42,809 bases of DNA from positions 1 to 42,809 of IMG/VR virus record IMGVR_UViG_3300025828_000046, one strand, 5' to 3'. Origin of the DNA: a virus. The position numbers and the translations under genes were made by a program. Shown piece by piece: positions 40,537 to 42,809 of the stretch (position 1 is its first letter; each line of letters opens with the position of its first letter). The notes below the pieces were generated by a model. The model saw only the letters and a list, made by a program, of their open reading frames with translations. It ran no database searches and had not been told where the DNA came from.

Positions 40537-41245
40537 TTGGTCTTTTCACACAGGACATGAATACAATTTAGATAATCCTAGTTCAGCAAAAAGATTTATT
40601 ACTGAAGACTATAATGGATATCAACCATTATTTAAAGACTTAATGAAAAACAGAAAAGGCGTAACATATGCCAAATGTCCAGCGGTCACAGATTTTTTTA
40701 AAAATACATTTGTGTTTTGTAGTCCAATGGATTTAAATATAGAAATTAAAGTTGATAAAAATGATGCAAGCGTATGGTGTAATAATGTAGATCAAGAATT
40801 TTTTGACCAAATGATAGATATACGTTTTTTTGACAAAAAAGAAAAAGGTATAAGTCCTTTTCCTTTATTAGGAATAGACTTTCTTAATACATTTACTTGC
40901 AAACATTCTATTATTTTGCAAACACTTCCAGCCTTCTTACACTATAACGATTTTACAAAAAAGACAAAGGTTATTCCTGGTGAATACGATATTAGCAAAT
41001 GGGTGAGGCCTTTAGAGTTAGTATTTGAAATCGAAAATACTATAGAAAAAATATCAATAAAAAAAGGCGATGCTTTGGCTTATTTTAAATTTTTAGATGA
41101 GAATATTGTTAAATTGAAAAAAAATCCAGTACCATGGATTGAAATTATTGCTTGTAACGAGATAAGAAATAAAAACAAATATAGGCCATTAAAAGAAAGA
41201 TACGATAGTTATACAATTTGGAAAAACAATGGCAACACCAATTAA
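40523..41245 (+). CDS. Uncharacterised phage protein, distantly DUF6065-like, halogenase-gene neighbour
   Basis: A 240-residue protein not clearly assigned. GVTYAKCPAVTDFFKNTFVF and CSPMDLNIEIKVD correspond in order to the KGCAGLTNLYRNGIVLPLWS part of the 38339 protein, and a later IEKISIKKGDALAYFKFLDE matches its INMFLRKGAKYFFKAG region. I therefore suspect the same fold, at low similarity. I recall CPAV.DFFKNTF-type proteins from marine phages near halogenase and oxygenase genes. It overlaps the halogenase before it by 14 bases and the one after it by 17. No catalytic motif seen. Confidence 0.65.
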   Translation: MKTVNWSFHTGHEYNLDNPSSAKRFITEDYNGYQPLFKDLMKNRKGVTYAKCPAVTDFFKNTFVFCSPMDLNIEIKVDKNDASVWCNNVDQEFFDQMIDIRFFDKKEKGISPFPLLGIDFLNTFTCKHSIILQTLPAFLHYNDFTKKTKVIPGEYDISKWVRPLELVFEIENTIEKISIKKGDALAYFKFLDENIVKLKKNPVPWIEIIACNEIRNKNKYRPLKERYDSYTIWKNNGNTN

Positions 41246-42785
41246 AAAAATAATAATCGTAGGAGGAGGAAGTGCAGGATGGATGACTGCTTCTACGATT
41301 GTAAAACAAATAAAAAATGTAGAATTAACATTAGTTGAAAGCAGTGATATTCCAACTGTGGGAGTAGGAGAAAGCACTGTAGGCGGTATCCGCAGGTGGA
41401 TGCGCATGATAGGAATAAAAGACGAAGAATTTGTAAAAGAGACAGATGCTAGTTATAAGTTAGCAATTAAATTTAATAACTTTTATGAGAAAGGTAATAC
41501 ATGGTATTATCCATTTGGTGGACCACATCTAAAAGAAAATATTTACAATCGTAATGATTGGTTTGTTAAAAAATCTCTACATCCAGATACACCAGAATAT
41601 GATATGACAGATTGTTATTACCCTCAAATGAGTTTAGTAAAACAAAATAAAATTTCTGTTGACCCAAACATTCCAGATTTTAAATTTTATGAAGATACGG
41701 CATTTCATTTTGATGCAAGTAAGTTTGGTGTTTGGTTGAAAAATCATATCTGTTTACCAAACGGTGTAAAACATATAGTTGCAGATGTATCTCCTGTTGT
41801 AGAAAATAGACAAATAAAATATCTACAATTATCAAATGGAGAGAAATTGTCAGCTGATCTATACGTGGACTGTACAGGATTTAAAAGTTTGTTGTTAGGA
41901 GAATCATTACAAGAACCTTTTATTTCATATGAAAACTTATTACCAAATAATCGCGCTTGGGCTACTAGAGTTCCTTATATTGATAAAGATAAAGAATTGC
42001 AATCAGTTACAGAGTGTACAGCTATAGATTATGGCTGGGTTTGGAATATACCTTTATGGAGTAGAGTTGGAACAGGCTATGTGTATAGCGACAAACACAT
42101 TTCCTCTGAAAATGCTTTAAAGGAATTTAAACAATATCTCAATAACAAAGGACATCAAACTGATTCTTTAGAGTTTCGTGATATAAAGATGCGTGTAGGA
42201 AGGCACAAAAAACTTTGGGTTAACAACGTGGTTGCTGTAGGTTTAAGTGCAGCATTTATTGAACCTTTAGAAAGCACAGGACTTGTAACAGTATACGAAT
42301 TTGCCATAAATTTATGCAGAGCTCTTAGAAGAAAAAACATAAGCCAATGGGATATTGACGAATATAATTCTACTAGTATAGACCAGTTTGATTACTTTGC
42401 GCAGTTTGTTTGTATGCACTACGCTCTGTCTCATAGAAATGATACTTCATATTGGCAAGATGTGACGTCAAGATCTTATCTATCAGAACTTGCAAATTTA
42501 GGCGAATTACAAACACAACGCCTATTACATCATACCATCTGGAAAAAATTTAACGATTGGCAATTGCCTTTAGATAATGGTTTATTATGCCTTGCTGCAG
42601 GTATGAATTGGTATCCTATGGATGAAATCATAATCAATGGATTCAACCAAGAAATTGAAGATAATAAAGTTTGGTATAGAAAGGCTATTGTGGGTCTAGA
42701 TATGCGCAAGGCTGAATGGAATAATGCTGTTAAAGAGTTGCCGTCATTAAAAGATTTTCTTTATACAAATTATTACAAAGATTAA
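41229..42785 (+). CDS. FAD-dependent tryptophan halogenase-family protein
   Basis: A 518-residue protein, the closest of the five to PrnA in motif content: VGGGSAGWMTAS (11-22), PTVGVGESTVGGIRRW, Lys77 (DASYKLAIKFNNF), FHFDASKFGVWLKNH, LYVDCTGFKSLL, WVWNIP (270-275), and EPLESTG with Glu348-Ser349. All residues known to be needed in PrnA-type halogenases are in place. It is the last gene of the operon that begins at 38339 and overlaps its upstream partner by 17 bases. The remaining 24 bases of the window after the stop hold no recognisable feature. Confidence 0.94.
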   Translation: MATPIKKIIIVGGGSAGWMTASTIVKQIKNVELTLVESSDIPTVGVGESTVGGIRRWMRMIGIKDEEFVKETDASYKLAIKFNNFYEKGNTWYYPFGGPHLKENIYNRNDWFVKKSLHPDTPEYDMTDCYYPQMSLVKQNKISVDPNIPDFKFYEDTAFHFDASKFGVWLKNHICLPNGVKHIVADVSPVVENRQIKYLQLSNGEKLSADLYVDCTGFKSLLLGESLQEPFISYENLLPNNRAWATRVPYIDKDKELQSVTECTAIDYGWVWNIPLWSRVGTGYVYSDKHISSENALKEFKQYLNNKGHQTDSLEFRDIKMRVGRHKKLWVNNVVAVGLSAAFIEPLESTGLVTVYEFAINLCRALRRKNISQWDIDEYNSTSIDQFDYFAQFVCMHYALSHRNDTSYWQDVTSRSYLSELANLGELQTQRLLHHTIWKKFNDWQLPLDNGLLCLAAGMNWYPMDEIIINGFNQEIEDNKVWYRKAIVGLDMRKAEWNNAVKELPSLKDFLYTNYYKD

Positions 42786-42809
42786 TATCTTACAATAACA
42801 ACACCAGAG

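Noticed and set aside
26622-42785. The halogenase/oxygenase block as a bacterial biosynthetic gene cluster next to a prophage
   Set aside because: No integrase, attachment repeat, peptide or polyketide synthase, transporter or resistance gene; late-promoter-like sites continue into the block and gene packing matches the phage part.
1-42809. tRNA genes, CRISPR arrays and insertion sequences
   Set aside because: No cloverleaf-compatible stretch in the short intergenic gaps, no spaced repeat series, and no transposase or terminal inverted repeats were seen by eye.

Overview
The window is a tightly packed, AT-rich segment of a T4-like (contractile-tail, myovirus-type) phage, most probably marine. 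The case for T4-like is the set of recognisable T4 homologues: large and small terminase (gp17, gp16), head completion (gp4), tail sheath and tube (gp18, gp19), the neck and tail-completion proteins (gp13, gp14, gp15), a gp1-type dNMP kinase, and T4-style late promoters (N-A-TAAATA) in front of many genes. The case for a marine origin is the style of the large acidic virion proteins, the cupredoxin-bearing tail proteins, the phage GroES/GroEL pair, and the 2OG-Fe(II) oxygenases and tryptophan-halogenase-like genes known from marine T4-like phages. The host (SAR11, cyanobacterium or another marine bacterium) cannot be fixed from this sequence. I see no tRNA, integrase, transposon or CRISPR array, and no intergenic gap longer than about 120 bases.

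Layout. 1-15645: packaging, head-completion and tail genes on the minus strand (partial acidic virion protein, gp17, a 979-residue mosaic acidic protein, conserved proteins, gp16, gp4, a tail-tube-related protein, gp19, a greatly enlarged gp18, dNMP kinase, gp13), interrupted by one plus-strand HNH gene. 15665-15684: a palindromic, two-way late promoter from which gp13 (minus) and gp14-gp15-Nudix-cupin-small protein (plus, to 19374) diverge. 19371-24094: minus-strand tail/adhesin genes, comprising two proteins with cupredoxin-like domains that keep a full copper-ligand set and, between them, an 849-residue subtilisin-like protease. 24153-26169: GroES and GroEL under a perfect TATAAATA late promoter. 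26166-26585: a tail-assembly-chaperone-like gene.

26622-42785: the striking part. Eighteen genes with almost no spacing, arranged in alternating short operons, encode five FAD-dependent tryptophan-halogenase-family proteins, eleven 2OG-Fe(II)-oxygenase-like proteins of at least five sequence types, and two DUF6065-like proteins, each of the latter placed directly before a halogenase gene. Nothing else is in this stretch: no flavin reductase, transporter, resistance gene or obvious precursor peptide. Late-promoter-like sites inside it tie its expression to virion assembly. The simplest reading is a phage-encoded oxidative tailoring system (hydroxylation plus halogenation) acting late in infection on proteins, peptides or small molecules. 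The substrate is unknown.

A second theme is regulation. Four genes place the late-promoter octamer exactly five bases before an ATG, which would put the predicted transcription start on the start codon (leaderless mRNA). Others carry an ordinary short leader with a Shine-Dalgarno sequence.
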